Shown piece after piece: positions 16,656 to 26,500 of a stretch of DNA of 64,000 nucleotides. The notes below the pieces were generated by a model that ran no database searches, was not told the DNA's origin, and saw nothing but the letters and a program-made list of their open reading frames with translations. This stretch comes from Streptomyces sp. S.PB5 (lineage in GTDB: Bacteria > Actinomycetota > Actinomycetes > Streptomycetales > Streptomycetaceae), in contig NZ_JAQMWP010000006.1 in NCBI RefSeq assembly GCF_030403745.1, positions 1 through 64,000 of the forward strand, in the 5' to 3' direction. The first letter of the stretch is position 1; each line of letters starts with the position of its first letter. Position numbers and translations under genes: made by a program.

Positions 16656-16932
16656 CACCCACGAAGGAATCCTGAACGCGAAGCACCCCCTGCGCACCAC
16701 CACAGCCCGGCCGAGAGCTTCGGCCCGACGGCCCAGGGCGGTGCGTTCGGCTCGGACCTGGCCGGGTGACACACCCGGCGATCCCTCCAACGACTACGGG
16801 TACTCCGCCGGCCATCCCCGCCTACCGCAGGGGACCTCGCACCTGCGACGCGACGGGCGTGACGTGGGTACCCCGCGGACGGCCTGATCGACGGAATGCT
16901 GCAGTAGCCGCGTGCCCGGGGAAGTCCCCGTG
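16656..16932. other. Non-coding stretch with possible FG-GAP gene remnant
   Basis: No intact gene is visible. In frame from about 16705 the sequence reads like the ends of an FG-GAP blade (ESFGPTAQGG, AFGSDLAG) followed by a stop. This may be a worn duplicate of the upstream gene's 3' part. Confidence 0.3.
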
Positions 16933-17004
16933 ACCTCATGCCCTCATGCCCTCATGACCTCATGCCCTCATGCCCTCATGGCCTCATGACCTCATGACCT
17001 CATG
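16933..17004. repeat. 8-bp tandem repeat, nine copies
   Basis: Nine contiguous units of NCCTCATG, where only the first base varies (A, C or G). It sits about 105 bp before the start codon of the YIP1 gene, in non-coding DNA. The unit length is not a multiple of three. Confidence 0.95.
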
Positions 17005-17109
17005 ACCTTCAGGGATTCCCCGTAAGGGATGTCACAGCTCGGCAGCAAAGCCGGGCTCGAACCACCGGGCCCGGCACGCCGATCTCCGGGACCAGGTACG
17101 TTCGAAGAC

Positions 17110-18021
17110 GTGGCTGGATTCAGGATCGGACGCGGCCGGGACAACGGCGCTCCTCACACGCGACCGCAACAACCTCCGTACGGGCAGCAGGCCCCGCAGG
17201 GACCGTCGTACGGCGGCTACCCCGCGGCGCCGCAGCAGCCGTACCCGGGACAGCAGCCGTACGGCGCCCCACGCGCCGGCGGCTACGACGAACCGGAGTA
17301 CTTCGGCGAGGACCCCTACAACCAGCAGGGCCAGGGCGGCCAAGGCCACGGCCACGACCCGTACGCGGCGAACAACCCGGGCCACACCCAGGCGTTCCAG
17401 GTCGGCGAGGACCCCTACAACCAGGGCGGCACCTACCGCGCGGGCTCGACCCAGCCCCCGCCCCCGTCGGGCCCGGTGGGCCCCCGCCTCCACTGGAAGG
17501 ACCTACTGAGGGGCATCGTCACCGCCCCCAACCAGACCTTCCTCCGGATGCGCGACTACACGATGTGGGGCCCGGCCCTGATCGTGACGTTCCTCTACGG
17601 TCTGCTGGCCGTCTTCGGCTTCGACGGCGCGAGGGAGGACGCGATCAGCGCGACCCTCTCGAACGCGGTCCCGATCGTCCTGACGACGGCAGTGGCGATG
17701 GTCCTGTCGTCCTTCGTCCTCGGCGTGGTCACCCACACCCTCGCCCGCCAGCTCGGCGGCGACGGCGCCTGGCAGCCCACGGTCGGCCTCTCCATGCTGA
17801 TCATGTCCCTGACCGACGCCCCCCGCCTGATCTTCGCCATGTTCTTCGGCGGCGACGCGACCTTCGTCCAGGGGCTCGGCTGGGCGACCTGGGTGGCGGC
17901 GGGGGCACTGCTGACCCTGATGGTCTCCAAGTCCCACGACCTGCCGTGGCCGAAGGCGCTGGGCGCGTCGTCGATCCAGCTGATCGCGCTGCTGTCGATC
18001 GTGAAGCTGGGCACGTTCTAA
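17110..18021 (+). CDS. YIP1 family integral membrane protein
   Basis: 303 residues from GTG (MAGFRIGRGRDNG...); an upstream ATG at 17029 lacks a ribosome site and adds residues unlike the family. The first 135 residues are a low-complexity cytosolic arm rich in Gly, Pro, Gln and Tyr, with two EDPYNQ repeats. The rest is a YIP1 domain of about five membrane helices (ALIVTFLYGLLAVFGF, IVLTTAVAMVLSSFVLGVV, and so on). Function unknown. A hairpin terminator follows the stop. Confidence 0.82.
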   Translation: MAGFRIGRGRDNGAPHTRPQQPPYGQQAPQGPSYGGYPAAPQQPYPGQQPYGAPRAGGYDEPEYFGEDPYNQQGQGGQGHGHDPYAANNPGHTQAFQVGEDPYNQGGTYRAGSTQPPPPSGPVGPRLHWKDLLRGIVTAPNQTFLRMRDYTMWGPALIVTFLYGLLAVFGFDGAREDAISATLSNAVPIVLTTAVAMVLSSFVLGVVTHTLARQLGGDGAWQPTVGLSMLIMSLTDAPRLIFAMFFGGDATFVQGLGWATWVAAGALLTLMVSKSHDLPWPKALGASSIQLIALLSIVKLGTF

Positions 18022-18043
18022 AGGCTCTTCACGCACATGGAAA

Positions 18044-18071
18044 AGGGCTCCCGGTTCCGACCGGGAGCCCT
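18044..18071. terminator. Hairpin terminator after YIP1 gene
   Basis: A 12-bp perfect inverted repeat (AGGGCTCCCGGT) with a TCCG loop, 22 bp after the YIP1 stop. Confidence 0.8.
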
Positions 18072-18248
18072 CGCTGCTGTGCCCGCCACCCACGGCACTG
18101 GCCTGCACTCCACGTCGACGCCGACACCGACACCGCATGACGGTCCCCTGTCCGACACGTCATCCGCCGCGTACGGGCCGTCCCGACTCACCGACCGAGG
18201 CCCCCGCGCCAACGCCCGCAGCCGGACCCGAGAACAGCCCGAGACAGG

Positions 18249-18746
18249 TCAGGCGTCGAGCACCTGCCCTGCCCGCTTGATCACTGGCGGTTCGACGCTC
18301 CACGGAAAATTGATCCACTCATCGGTCCGCTTCCACACGTACTCGCACTTCACCAGCGACTGCGTCTTCTCGTAGATCACCGCGCTGCGCACCTCGGCGA
18401 CGGTGTCGAGGCAGAAGTCGCGGACCAGTTTCAGCGTCTTGCCGGTGTCGGCGACGTCGTCGGTGATCAGGACCTTCTTGGAGGAGAAGTCGATGGCGTT
18501 GGGGACGGGGGCGAGCATGACGGGCATGTCGAGGGTGGTGCCCACGCCGGTGTAGAACTCGACGTTCACGAGATGGATGTTCTTGCAGTCGAGGGCGTAG
18601 GCGAGACCGCCCGCGACGAAGACTCCGCCTCGGGCGATGGACAGCACGATGTCGGGCTCGTAGCCGTCGTCCGCGATGGTCTGGGCGAGTTCGCGGATGG
18701 CGGTGCCGAACTGCTCGTAGGTGAGGTTCTCCCGTACCTCGCTCAT
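18249..18746 (-). CDS. Phosphoribosyltransferase
   Basis: 165 residues. The PRPP-binding signature VLITDDVADTGKTL is clear (about residue 95), preceded by the PPi loop region SIARGG. The fold is that of hypoxanthine/xanthine (Gpt-like) phosphoribosyltransferases, but the base specificity cannot be read from the sequence. It starts 5 bp after the dcd stop, so the two nucleotide-metabolism genes form an operon. Confidence 0.88.
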   Translation of the reverse strand: MSEVRENLTYEQFGTAIRELAQTIADDGYEPDIVLSIARGGVFVAGGLAYALDCKNIHLVNVEFYTGVGTTLDMPVMLAPVPNAIDFSSKKVLITDDVADTGKTLKLVRDFCLDTVAEVRSAVIYEKTQSLVKCEYVWKRTDEWINFPWSVEPPVIKRAGQVLDA

Positions 18747-18751
18747 GCCGC

Positions 18752-19327
18752 TCACACCTGCGTTCTGTGGAAGTTGAGGAAGGAACGGGAGGCCGTCGGG
18801 CCGCGCTGGCCCTGGTAGCGGGAGCCGTAGCGCTCGCTGCCGTAGGGGAACTCGGCCGGGGAGGACAGCCGGAACATGCACAGCTGGCCGATCTTCATTC
18901 CCGGCCAGAGCTTGATCGGGAGCGTGGCGAGGTTGGAGAGCTCCAGCGTCACATGGCCGGAGAAGCCGGGGTCGATGAAGCCGGCGGTGGAGTGGGTGAC
19001 CAGGCCGAGGCGGCCGAGCGAGGACTTGCCCTCCAGGCGGGAGGCGAGGTCGTCGGGGAGGGTGATGACCTCGTACGTCGAGGCGAGGACGAACTCACCG
19101 GGGTGGAGGATGAAGGGCTCGTCGCCCTCCGGCTCCACGAGGCGCGTGAGGTCCGCCTGCTCGATCGACGGGTCGATGTGGGGGTAGCGGTGGTTCTCGA
19201 ACACCCGGAAGAAGCGATCGAGGCGCACGTCGATGCTCGACGGCTGCACCATGGATTCGTCGTAGGGATCGATCCGTACCCGCCCGGCGTCGATCTCGGC
19301 CCGGATGTCCTTGTCTGAGAGAAGCAC
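18752..19327 (-). CDS. dcd: dCTP deaminase
   Basis: 191 residues, starting with GTG at 19327 (MLLSDKDIRAEIDAG). It carries the family motifs QPSSIDVRL, the catalytic-Glu region HSTAGFIDPGFSGHVTLEL, and a C-terminal SRYQGQRGPTAS lid. It deaminates dCTP to dUTP; some actinobacterial members are bifunctional and also cleave to dUMP. Longer in-frame starts run into unrelated sequence and were rejected. Confidence 0.96.
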   Translation of the reverse strand: MLLSDKDIRAEIDAGRVRIDPYDESMVQPSSIDVRLDRFFRVFENHRYPHIDPSIEQADLTRLVEPEGDEPFILHPGEFVLASTYEVITLPDDLASRLEGKSSLGRLGLVTHSTAGFIDPGFSGHVTLELSNLATLPIKLWPGMKIGQLCMFRLSSPAEFPYGSERYGSRYQGQRGPTASRSFLNFHRTQV

Positions 19328-19395
19328 GCCCCGAGGATACGCAAGGCGCGCGGACCGACCACAATCGGACGGTCCGCGCGCCTGGGTGCTACTCC

Positions 19396-19554
19396 CTACC
19401 GCTTCTCCAAGGTCACCGGAACGACGCTGCGAAGCCGGGCGCACTTCGGACACCGGACGAGCCGCCCGGGGCCGAGCCGTTCGGCCTGCTGCATCGGGAA
19501 CGAAGCGGTGCTGAACACGTGCCCATCGGCACAACGGACCACAGTGCGCTCCAT
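19396..19554 (-). CDS. Small zinc-ribbon-like protein
   Basis: 52 residues from ATG 19554 (MERTVVRCADGHVFST). Cys8 and a C-terminal CPKC pair plus His12 could bind one zinc ion. Unknown function; similar small proteins are common in Streptomyces. Immediately 5' lies the tRNA-Gly gene on the other strand. Confidence 0.6.
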   Translation of the reverse strand: MERTVVRCADGHVFSTASFPMQQAERLGPGRLVRCPKCARLRSVVPVTLEKR

Positions 19555-19826
19555 CAAGTTCTGGAGTCCCTTCCCCAAGAGCCGCGTCCGGCTGCTGCTC
19601 ACCGGACGACAAATGCCACATTACGGGATTGAAGGGACGGCTCTCCAGGCGGCACTCCGACCCCGCCCAGACCCTCTCCCACGCCTCCACCGTACGCCCC
19701 AACTCCGGTCCCCCGCAGCCCCGTCACGCCCCCTTAACGCACTCAGACCTCACGGCTTCAGCGCCGGAGGTCTGGGATGAGGTAGAGTGACGGGGCGTTC
19801 GGACACCGGATCAACCGGCGTCTTAC

Positions 19827-19900
19827 GCGGGTGTAGTTTAATGGTAGAACATCAGCTTCCCAAGCTGAGAGCGCGAGTTCGATTCTCGTCACCCGCTCCA
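19827..19900 (+). tRNA. tRNA-Gly, anticodon CCC
   Basis: 74 nt including an encoded CCA. Acceptor GCGGGTG pairs with CACCCGC. The anticodon stem TCAGC/GCTGA encloses the loop TTCCCAA, giving anticodon CCC at 19859-19861. The T arm has the TTCGATT loop. Its 3' 46 bp are the attL of the mobile element, so the element supplies the present 3' end without breaking the gene. Confidence 0.97.
19855..19900. other. attL core (46-bp repeat within tRNA-Gly)
   Basis: Identical to 42102-42147. It begins at the 3' end of the anticodon stem's first strand and runs through the CCA end of the tRNA. Confidence 0.93.
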
Positions 19901-19905
19901 TAATG

Positions 19906-19932
19906 AAACCCCAGGTCAGCGGCCTGGGGTTT
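19906..19932 (+). terminator. Hairpin terminator after tRNA-Gly
   Basis: AAACCCCAGG, a 7-nt loop, CCTGGGGTTT. It begins 5 bp after the tRNA CCA end. Confidence 0.85.
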
Positions 19933-19960
19933 ATTGGTTGTCTAGACCAAATCGAGGGTC

Positions 19961-19980
19961 GCGTGCCCTCCGCGTGCCCT
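19961..19980. promoter_or_regulatory. Putative integrase arm-type sites at left end
   Basis: Two direct copies of GCGTGCCCT at 19961 and 19972, an 11-bp offset (about one helical turn). The same paired motif occurs near the right end (41975-41994) and in inverted orientation at 41850-41867. This layout fits arm-binding sites of a tyrosine recombinase. The remaining stretch to 20270 holds no gene that could be supported. Confidence 0.6.
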
Positions 19981-20270
19981 AAATCGAGGTGAAGCCCTCA
20001 CGAGAGAGCCCTCGGGTCCCAATTCGAGCATCGCGGCAGTCCAGCGTCTCAAATATCGAGATCGATTTTCGGTGATCCGGGTCACATAGTGCGCAAATGA
20101 CGAGTAAGTCGCGTGCGCAAAGCCGCAGTTCGTGGCCCATTCGCAGAGAATTACCCGACGGCCGGGCTGCGGCGCCAGGGTCGAGATGTCGATGTCTACC
20201 TGCTCTTGGCAGAGGCCCGCAGTTCTATGAACTGCGGGCCTCACACGGTCAGTCAGACCTCTGTCGCCGA

Positions 20271-20585
20271 TCAGTGCCCTGACGCCGAGCTGTTCTCCCC
20301 GTCTGCACCCGAGCCTCGGAGCCGCCGTAGCCGATGGAACCAGAACCTGTACCGACCGGTGGCATACAGGCCGAAGCCAGCGGAAGCGAGCAGGAGAACC
20401 GCGGTCGTACTCGCCGACACGGAGGACGGTCTACGGAGGAGTACGAACAGGCCGAGGCTTGCCACAAAGGTCATTGCCGCGACAAGCAGCGCGATCAGAC
20501 AGCCGGGCAGCGCACGCTGACGGTCTTGCCTGCGGGCCGGTGTCTCCGCCGGCCCTCCCTCTCCTACCTGGTGATGTAGTGGCAC
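20271..20585 (-). CDS. Small two-helix membrane protein overlapping the RHS gene; candidate immunity protein
   Basis: 104 residues from GTG at 20585, with GGAG 5 nt upstream; the start codon lies 22 bp inside the end of the RHS gene, so the two are translationally coupled. Two hydrophobic helices are visible (CLIALLVAAMTFVASLGLFVLL and a second around TTAVLLLASAGFGLYA). A basic segment and a polar C-terminus follow. No family is recognised. Its position directly after a large secreted RHS protein is the usual place for an immunity gene, but this role is inference only. Confidence 0.6.
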   Translation of the reverse strand: MPLHHQVGEGGPAETPARRQDRQRALPGCLIALLVAAMTFVASLGLFVLLRRPSSVSASTTAVLLLASAGFGLYATGRYRFWFHRLRRLRGSGADGENSSASGH

Positions 20586-23500
20586 TGGACTCCTCGTCGT
20601 TTGCCGGTCACCACGAATTGTGCGCACGCCTTCCCGTAGTGGGGCAGCGTCCGGTCCGTCTTGATCTGACGCCAAGGGCCGCGACTGCACGTCGTGTGCG
20701 TGGTGCCCTTCAAGATCTTGTACGTCTTTCCGTTGGTGTCGGCGTAGTGGAACTCCAGGCGCCAGTTGCAGAATCCGCGGGTGAAGTTCCCATAGAACTC
20801 ATCGCACCCGACCCAGGCCGCCTGGTCAGTGATCTTCCGTCCGCTGCCGTGAATCCGGTGACCGATCTCGCATCCGACCGGCACATGGATGGTGACACCA
20901 AAGATATCGAACGCGAAGGACCCCATCTGCTGGAACCCGATCGCGCCGTACGGCGATACGGCCGGATCGTCACCCGAGTCGACGACGGGCGCCTGCGACT
21001 CGTCGAGCGGAAGTTGCACAGCTGTCTCGCCGCTGAGGTCGATGAGCTGCAGCACGATGTTCCCGCTGGCGCCGGTCATGGCCACGGGCTCGTCCAAGGC
21101 GTCGTTCACATGCCGGACGACGGACGTGCCCTCCTGCCATGCCGTCTGCTTCCCCGGGCCGCTGTAGTGGTTCTTCGCGGTGCCGGTGGTGCTCCAGGTG
21201 CCGCCGGCCAGAGTCTCGGTCACCACCGAGACAGGACGCGAGGCCGCGTCGTAGACCGCGGTTTCTCGGCTGCTGCCACGCGTCTGCCGACGGACGGAGC
21301 TGTCCGCGTAGTACGTGAACGCAATACCGTCCGGCTGGGCCGTGGGCCGACCGAGCGCATCGTAGGAGTAGCCGGTGTCTGTAACACGCCCCGCACTGTC
21401 ATAGCTGCGCGTGGTCTCCGTCGTGGTTCGCGTACCGAGGCAACTGCCCGACTGCTTGGTGATCTTCTTCAGTCTGCTGTTGCTGTCGAAGTCGTAGGAC
21501 TCGTCCGTGCAGGAGAACCAGTTACCTGTGTGCATGGTGGCGGACCGGCCCAGTGCGTCGTAGGTGTAGTCGGCGCTGACGCTCGATCCCTTCGTCTGAC
21601 TCCGCGTGGCGTCCTGACCGTGCACGTTGACATCTGCGTTGTCGGCGAAGGCGACGACCCCCGTACTGGTGGTGTAGGTCCGGCTGAGGTCGTTTCCTGC
21701 GGGGTCGCGGTCCACCGCGAGGGTGATCCCGCCGGGGATCTTCTCCGTGCTCAGCGCCCCGTCACCGTCGTAGGCGGCGCTGATCGTGCCCGCGACCGAG
21801 TCGTTCAGGCCGGTCACGAGTCCTCGGGGTTCCTTGGCCGCGTCGTAGGTGTAGTCCGTGGTGGACGGAGCCGAGTCGGACACCTTCACCGGCCGGTCGA
21901 GGCTGTCGTACTGAGTCGTGGTGACGTTGCCCTCTCCGTCGTCATAGCGGATCAGACGCCCCAGGGCGTCGTAGCCGTAGCTGATGGTCCCGCTGGAGGA
22001 GGCCATGGTCGCCACCTGCCCGGTGGCGCTGTCGTACGTCGTGGTGACGGACGGAACAGCCTGGTCGCCGTTTCCGGAGGTGACGCGCTGGACGACTCGG
22101 CCGGCGTCGTCCGACGAAGCCGTGGTGGTCCGGGTTTCGGTGCCACCGGTGACGATGCTCTTCGCCGGCTGGCCCCAACGGTCGTACTCGGTTGTCTGGG
22201 TGTTCCCCGCGCTGGCGTCCGCGGGGCCCGCGGTGCACTCGAGATCGGCCCATTCCGGACGGCCCTGGCAGGAACCGCTGCCGCTCGCGGTCCAGTAGCG
22301 GTGCGCGGTGGTACCCGCGTCCGTCCCACTGGAGAGAGGCTCGCTTTCCGAGGTGATCCGTCCCTGGCTGTCGTAGCCGGTGGTCCGGAGGACGTTCTTG
22401 CCGCTGGGGTCCTCAATCTCCTTCGTAGGCAGGCCCTTGGCCCAGTCGTAGGCGGTCTTGGTGGTCCTTGAGTCGGCACCGGACGGGTAGCCGTCGATGT
22501 ATCCGCTGGTGACCGTGGTGGTCAGCTGCTTGGACACGGTCGCGGTGCCGTCGGTCGGGCGGCCCTCGTCGTAGCTGTTGGCGGTGTGCTGGCGGGCGGG
22601 CACCTGAGAGCCCGCGGCCAGGTCGGTGCCGCCTGTCCCGGCCTTCAGGACACTCTGCAGAACGACCAGGTGGAGCGGTCCGTACTCGTCAATGAGGGAG
22701 CCGTCGGCGGAGTACGTGGACACGGTGGACAACTGCTGGGCGCGATCGGCTGTGGAGAGGCCGTCGATGCCCAGGACGGTGAGCTGGTCCAGTCCGTTGC
22801 CGGAGGTGGATAGCGCCAGTTCGCGGTTGGCGGCCGTGAGCTCACGCACCACGGCGCCGTTGTCGTCGTACTCCGTGGTCGAGATGTGACCGCCAGGCTC
22901 GGCGGTGTTGACCGCCCGGCCGGACACCGAGAAGTAGGTGACGGTCGCCCGAGTGAAGTCGCTGCTCGCGGCATCGGCGCCGTCGTTGGACGCCGGTGCC
23001 TTTGCTGAAGCATCGGCGGGGAAGACGGCGGTTCCACGGACCGGACGCTGGTTCTGGCCCCACGTGGCCACGCCGGTTGCGGACAGGTCGTACGGTGCGT
23101 GGCTGCCGCTGAGGGCGACGTTGTAGACGACCTTGGTAACCGCGGTGCCGTCCGTCTCAGTGGCGCTGCCTGCCTTCAGCGTGGGGCGGGAGACCGACAG
23201 CAGCATGCCGGGACCGCTGGGTGCAGCGGAGCCGACCTGGCCGTAGGAATAGGTCCACGGCAGTTCCCCGGGCGGGGTCAGCGTGGCGATCCTGCCGGCG
23301 CTGGTGTAGGTGTACGCCGTCTTCAGCGCGGGTGAGATCCGCGGGTCCCACGCTTCACGGAGGCGGCCTTCGCTGTCGTAGGCGTACGAGGCGACCGCGG
23401 TGGCCGTGGCATTGGCGGCGCCAGGTGCGGTGGCCCAGAGCTTGATCTGCTTCACCTGCCCGGTCACATCACCGAACGCGCTGGTGGTGGCCGTGGTGGT

Positions 23501-26500
23501 GTCGGCGTAGACGTATTCCAGGACCCGGCATCCCTTGGTGGAGGGCGTGGCCTGGCAGGTGGCGGCCGAGACGGCGGTAGTGGGTGCGATCAGATACTTC
23601 GGACGGGCGAGAGTCTTTCCGCCAGAGGTCGTCTTGTCCCATACGACGGTGGTGGTGGAGTTGTCTGTCGGCATCGACGTGGACGTGATCTGCCAGGAGG
23701 TCACGGCCGGGTCGACCTTGGCGAACTTCGTCACCGAGCCATTGGTGTGCTTCAGCGTGAAGCTGGTGGTGAGTGAACCGGTGAGGGTGAGGTCCTGCGA
23801 GCCGGGCTCGGGGCTCCAGCCGCCCGCAGTGGCGTTGAATCCGACAGCCGAGCCGTCGGCGCGCACCGCCGCAACCGAAGTCGCGGAAGTCTTGCGCAGG
23901 TAGACCCAGGTGGTGCTGGTGCGGTCGATACCGAGCCCCAGGTTCCACTGGAGGCCGTAGATCGGCGCCAGGCCGTCCTGTTCCTTGCCCAGGTCGGGGC
24001 GGCGAGAGGAGGCCGTACGCGTGGCGTTCAGGTCGAACGCGGTCGCGTCGGTTTCACCGAAGGTCTGGTCGCCGGTGACAGCGTTCACCCCGCCGGGCGC
24101 TATGTCCTCGGCCAGGTCGGCTCCGCCCCACCGGTCAACTGTGACCGTGTTGGCCGGGGAGTAGACCGTGGCACTACCGGTGAACTTCGCGCGGACGTCG
24201 ACGGGGCCGTCCTCGGTGAGTGTCTTGGTGATGTTCCAGGTGAGGCCGGCGGGGGTGGTGTCACTCATCGACAGGGGCCAGGATGCCAGCGCCGAGCCGT
24301 CGGCCGACTTGGTGACGTCACCGACCGGCACATCCTGCCAGGTGTCGGTCTCGCCACGACGGTACTGGTAGGTCACGCCTGTACTGCCGTTCCCGCCGCG
24401 CGAGGTCAGCGCGACGGTCGAGTTCGGGCGGTCGCCCCGCGCGGGCGTGAGCAGCGCGGCACCGCCGACCCCGAAGGCGTATGCAGTGGCATCCGTGGAG
24501 ACATTTCCGCCGGAGTCAACGGTCTTGGCATAGAGAGTGTGCCAGCCCTCGGCGGGCTTGATCGTGACCGTGAGCGGGTCACCACCGCTGCCGTTGGTCG
24601 TGTCGTCGATCCGCTGCGAGGCGTTGGGGTCGTCCAGGCCCCAGTAGTAGCCCTGGCCGTCGCTGGACGACGTGTCCAGAACGCAGTTCGCGCCGGCGGC
24701 GGCCTTCTCCGTCCACACGTCCTTGGCGTACGGCGTGCAGGTCACACCGGGAGCGGCCGGCTTCGCCGTGTTGAGGGTGAAGTTCGTGTACCCGGACCAG
24801 GTGCCGTAATCCGTGCCGTCGTAGGCGCGCACGCGCACCCGCAGGTGGGAGCCGGCCGGGAACGCGCTGCCGGAGGGCACGCTGAGCTTGGCTGTGGAAC
24901 CGGAAGCCACACCGGCGCTCGTACCTGTGTAGGAATAGGTGCCGGCGTCATTGAACGACGGGTTCGGAGTCACCTCGAACTGGGCCTTGACCGTGCCGCC
25001 ATCGGCGTCCGTCACCTTGGCACTCAGCAGCGGCGTCAGCGACGTGACGTAGCGGCTGCCGTTGTACGCGTTGACCGTCGACGGGGAGACCGCGAGAACG
25101 GACGTGGTCCCGTACGAGTTGTAGGTGACCGTCAGGTGCGGCTCGGTGGCCGCGTCACCGGAGGCGTAGTTCGCCGACCGGAACCGGCGCCAGGTGAGCG
25201 AGTCCGTCTCGTCCGCGCCACGGACCTGGAGGCCGTAGTTGGCCGAGCCGTCGGCCCACGCCTGGGTAATCCCGTCGACGTCGAAGTTCATGTACCCGGC
25301 CGGGCACGACGAGCTGTAGCCGAGCGCCGCCGTGTTGGTCTTCGCGTCGGTCGTGGTGGTCGCGGGCTGGGCGCCCCAGGCGACCGTGTCCGGGTCCCAG
25401 TCGGCGGTGATCCGGCGGACCTGGACGCCCGCGCCCGTGGTGGCGCAGGTCGAGGAGTAGTACGAGTACAGCGCCAGGTTGGTGTCGACGATGTGCTTGC
25501 CCTTGAGCTTGGTCACGTCGAACTTCACGTAGCTGCGGGCCACCGTGGTGCCCGTGTCGTACGTGCCGGCCTTCAGCTCGGTCGAACCGCGCTGCGAGTC
25601 GGGGTAGTTGGTCGCCACCCAGGTATCGGTCGACGCCGCGAGCGTGGAGACCGGGTCCACCGTCACGGGGTACGTCACGTCCGGGTCGGCGAGGAAGTCG
25701 GCGTCCGGCTTGAGCACCAGCACGGTGGAGCCGTCGGCGTCCTTCTCGATCGCGGTGTCCACCTCGGCGACGTGCGCCGGGTCGCCGGACGCCTTGTCCT
25801 TGTCCGAGCCCCACATCGCAGGGGCGGATGCCTCGGCCACGACGTCACCGGCGGCGGACTTCAGGAGCAGGTGGCCGTTGTCCGCCTTGGAGAGCTCAAG
25901 CCCCTTCAGGTCGAGCGGGATGCGGTACGAGACCTCCCCCTCCGGGCGCTCGCTCAGCACGACGGACTGCTCGAAGCCCTGCGGCAGCGCTTGGACGGTC
26001 AGATCGGCGCCACCGCCGAGCGCGTAGGTAGCGGTATCGCCCTTGAGCGTCGGCGCGGGGAGGCTCTTCGACCAGCCCATCGCGAAGACGTGTTTGCCCT
26101 GCTGGACCGACGCGAGGGTACCCGTCCCGCCGTCGGAGAGCGCGACCTCGGCGGCCGTGGCCTTCGGCGTGACTGCCGCCCCCGTGTCAGCGAGGGTGGT
26201 ATCGATGTCGTGCCAGTCGTCGTCGGCGTCCTGGACCCGCACCGGCCCGGAGAACGCCTCCGTGGTCAGCGAGCCGTCCGGATTGGCCCACGTGGTCGAG
26301 TCCTCCGTGCGCTCGGAAAGGATCTCGATCCGCCGGTCCTGCAACCGGGCCATCAGCCGCGCGGACGCCTCGTCGGCCGCCTGCGCCGGACCGCGCTCCG
26401 TAGCGCTGGCCACGGAGGTCCCCGCCCCGGTCATGACGTCGGCCAGTGCTTGGCTCGCGGCAGTCGAAATCAGCGCGGGCTGCGTGCCCAGCACGAGCGA

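Noticed and set aside
16933..17004. Reading the CCTCATG array as a coding repeat
   Set aside because: The 8-bp unit shifts frame each copy and no ORF spans it with a ribosome site.
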